This document shows positions 5,642-7,053 of a DNA stretch of 7,053 bases, piece by piece. Numbering within the stretch: the first letter of the stretch is position 1; each line of letters opens with the position of its first letter. The notes beneath the pieces are model-generated. The model ran no database searches. It saw nothing but the letters and a program-made list of their open reading frames with translations, and was not told where the DNA came from. The position numbers and the translations under genes were made by a program. The DNA is from Candidatus Poribacteria bacterium (lineage in GTDB: Bacteria > Poribacteria > WGA-4E > WGA-3G), in assembly GCA_028818995.1 (NCBI GenBank), contig JAPPMR010000276.1, positions 1 through 7,053 on the forward strand, written 5' to 3'.

Positions 5642-7009
5642 TTAAGATTTAGGTCGTGTATCCCAAGCACATCGGAACCCAATATTCGCCACAAAACTTG
5701 ATAAATACAGTGAGGTGAGGAAGCTGGTACGTATAGGTTTACCACTACATCTAACAGCCGTTTGGGCAGGTTCTGATGAAGTGAGTAGTGATCCCCCACG
5801 TAAGACGCGATCAGCTGTAACCTCCCAGAAGTCAGAAATTAATTTTTCCAAATCCTCTTCTGAGTTTACACCTGCAATTGGATTTCGCTGTGGTGAAGAA
5901 GTATAAAAATCTGGATCATACGCATCGAGGCACCACTCCCAGACGTTTCCCACCACATCAAACAAACCGTAGTTGTTTGCAGGAAATTTTCCTACAGAAA
6001 CAGTTTCACCAGCATTCTTATCAGTATATGCTTTATCTGAATCCAAAGAATTACCCCATGGATATTTTTGTCCTATTAATCCCCCACGTGCTGCTTTTTC
6101 CCATTCAGCTTCTGACGGTAAACGTTTGCCAATCCATTTTGCATACGCCATCGCAGCATACCAACTCACATGAGTCACGGGATGGTCAGTCTTCCCAGTT
6201 GGAAAGTTGTTCCCATCCCAATCCTTTAGATATTCTGCATCAAAATACTGATATATCTTAACAGTAGACTTTAACCTCATTTTTAGCTTGTTCCGATGCC
6301 TCCGGTTTGATGACTTGCGCCATGCTGGAATTGCATCAATGAACCTTTTATATTGTGCGTTGGTCACAGGATATTTATCTATACAAAACGCATCCACGTG
6401 CACTGTATGCACTTCGTTTTCACGAGTGCGCCCCAATTCATTATGGTTTCCCATTTGGAACTCACCTGCGGGGATTAGCGCCATATCTTCTGGCACTGAA
6501 ACACTCAAAGATGTTTCCTCAGGAGTGGAAAATTCCTCTGGTTCGGAAGAAGTAAATTTCTCTGATAAGATCGGATCAATAGGTTGCAATTGTTCAGCCT
6601 GTAATGTTGCGATATGTTCAGACCGCTTTTGTGGGTCTTTTAGTGTATCACGCGCTTGATTCAAAACGGTTCGCCACTGTTCTTGCGTTCTACCGTCAGG
6701 GCGTGGGAGTCCACCCGCGCGTAACGATTCACTGTAGCATTTTTTATGTGCCTCGTCAACATGGGTCGCAATGACAGTTTCACTTTGATCTTGAAGTTTT
6801 TCAAATGAAAGTCCCAGAACTTCAAAATGATTTGTGCTATCACCGACAACTAATCCTGATGCTTGCAGAATTTCATCCGCTTCATCTATAGCAAGACCGT
6901 ACTGCTGTACTGCTTGCTGAAGAAGTCCTTTGCGCTGTTCTGGTGTGATTGACTGAGAAGCAGCTCTAAAGATGTTGGTTGCTGCAATGAATTCTTCTCG
7001 TTTAGACAT
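5642..7009 (-). CDS. SUMF1/FGE-sulfatase domain protein with DnaJ-like N-terminal segment; catalytic cysteines missing
   Basis: A 455-residue, apparently cytoplasmic protein with no signal peptide. Residues 1-56 are helical by appearance. Residues 61-134 read like a J domain: HFEVLGLS at the start and WRTVLNQARDTLKDPQKR at the end match the first and last helices, but the HPD tripeptide needed to stimulate DnaK is absent. A Ser/Thr/Pro/Glu-rich linker (about 150-173) leads to the FGE-sulfatase fold (174-450): IPAGEFQMG (179-187), DKYPVTNAQYKRF, HPVTHVSWYAAMAYAKW (276-292), KRLPSEAEWEKAARGG (295-310), PWGN, NNYGLFDVVGNVWEW (345-359), RVLRGGS (401-407) and GFRCA (444-448). True formylglycine-generating enzymes carry two cysteines soon after the GGS; here those positions read Thr410 and Ala415. 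It is therefore unlikely to make formylglycine, and a different oxidase, a ligand-binding role or a scaffold is possible. A basic insert sits at about 230-250. AAAGG (7021-7025) lies 11 bases before the ATG. GH95 follows 69 bases downstream; no sulfatase gene is in the window. Confidence 0.88.
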   Translation of the reverse strand: MSKREEFIAATNIFRAASQSITPEQRKGLLQQAVQQYGLAIDEADEILQASGLVVGDSTNHFEVLGLSFEKLQDQSETVIATHVDEAHKKCYSESLRAGGLPRPDGRTQEQWRTVLNQARDTLKDPQKRSEHIATLQAEQLQPIDPILSEKFTSSEPEEFSTPEETSLSVSVPEDMALIPAGEFQMGNHNELGRTRENEVHTVHVDAFCIDKYPVTNAQYKRFIDAIPAWRKSSNRRHRNKLKMRLKSTVKIYQYFDAEYLKDWDGNNFPTGKTDHPVTHVSWYAAMAYAKWIGKRLPSEAEWEKAARGGLIGQKYPWGNSLDSDKAYTDKNAGETVSVGKFPANNYGLFDVVGNVWEWCLDAYDPDFYTSSPQRNPIAGVNSEEDLEKLISDFWEVTADRVLRGGSLLTSSEPAQTAVRCSGKPIRTSFLTSLYLSSFVANIGFRCAWDTRPKS

Positions 7010-7053
7010 GTAACAATTCGCCTTTATGTAAATATCCTAATAAGGACTATAAC

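Noticed and set aside
5591..5644. Terminator between the SUMF1-type gene and GH95
   Set aside because: A short T-run follows the stop on the minus strand, but no stem-loop precedes it, so readthrough into GH95 remains possible.
5878..6261. Plus-strand open frame of 127 codons opposite the SUMF1-type gene
   Set aside because: Shadow of the conserved minus-strand coding sequence; low-complexity translation and no start signal.

Overview
The window carries five protein genes in two convergent blocks, separated by a 236-base spacer full of inverted repeats. I see no tRNA, rRNA, CRISPR array or transposase gene. The gene mix (sulfatase-modifying-factor-type proteins, GH95 glycosidase, MDR dehydrogenase, solitary DNA methyltransferase) and the wording of several proteins and of the spacer palindromes resemble Candidatus Poribacteria or a similar uncultured, metagenome-derived bacterium. 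That assignment rests on memory of such sequences and was not tested by a search.

Left block, plus strand: the 3' part of a medium-chain dehydrogenase/reductase (1-873), an Eis-like GNAT acetyltransferase (893-2104) and a beta-class DNA amino-methyltransferase (2118-3035, or from a GTG at 2106). Gaps of 19 and 13 bases, with Shine-Dalgarno-like sequences before the second and third genes, suggest one transcript. No restriction endonuclease is present, so the methyltransferase looks solitary.

Spacer 3036-3271: a two-tier GC-rich stem-loop (3057-3101), then a compact 144-base segment (3113-3256) whose ends are 16-base imperfect inverted repeats and whose centre is a long 26-base-arm hairpin (3152-3218). 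It resembles a miniature mobile or REP-like element lying between two convergent genes.

Right block, minus strand: a 455-residue protein with an FGE-sulfatase (SUMF1) domain (5642-7009), followed after 69 bases by a GH95 alpha-L-fucosidase-type glycosidase (3272-5572). The SUMF1-type protein has a DnaJ-like N-terminal segment without the HPD motif, and it lacks the two catalytic cysteines of true formylglycine-generating enzymes. It is therefore more likely a binding, structural or differently acting relative than a sulfatase activator. The glycosidase keeps all the expected catalytic residues but shows no signal peptide.

The genes do not form an obvious known defence or biosynthetic system. 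The most notable points are the structured spacer element, the J-like/SUMF1 fusion with a degenerate active site, and the zinc-ligand loss in the dehydrogenase.
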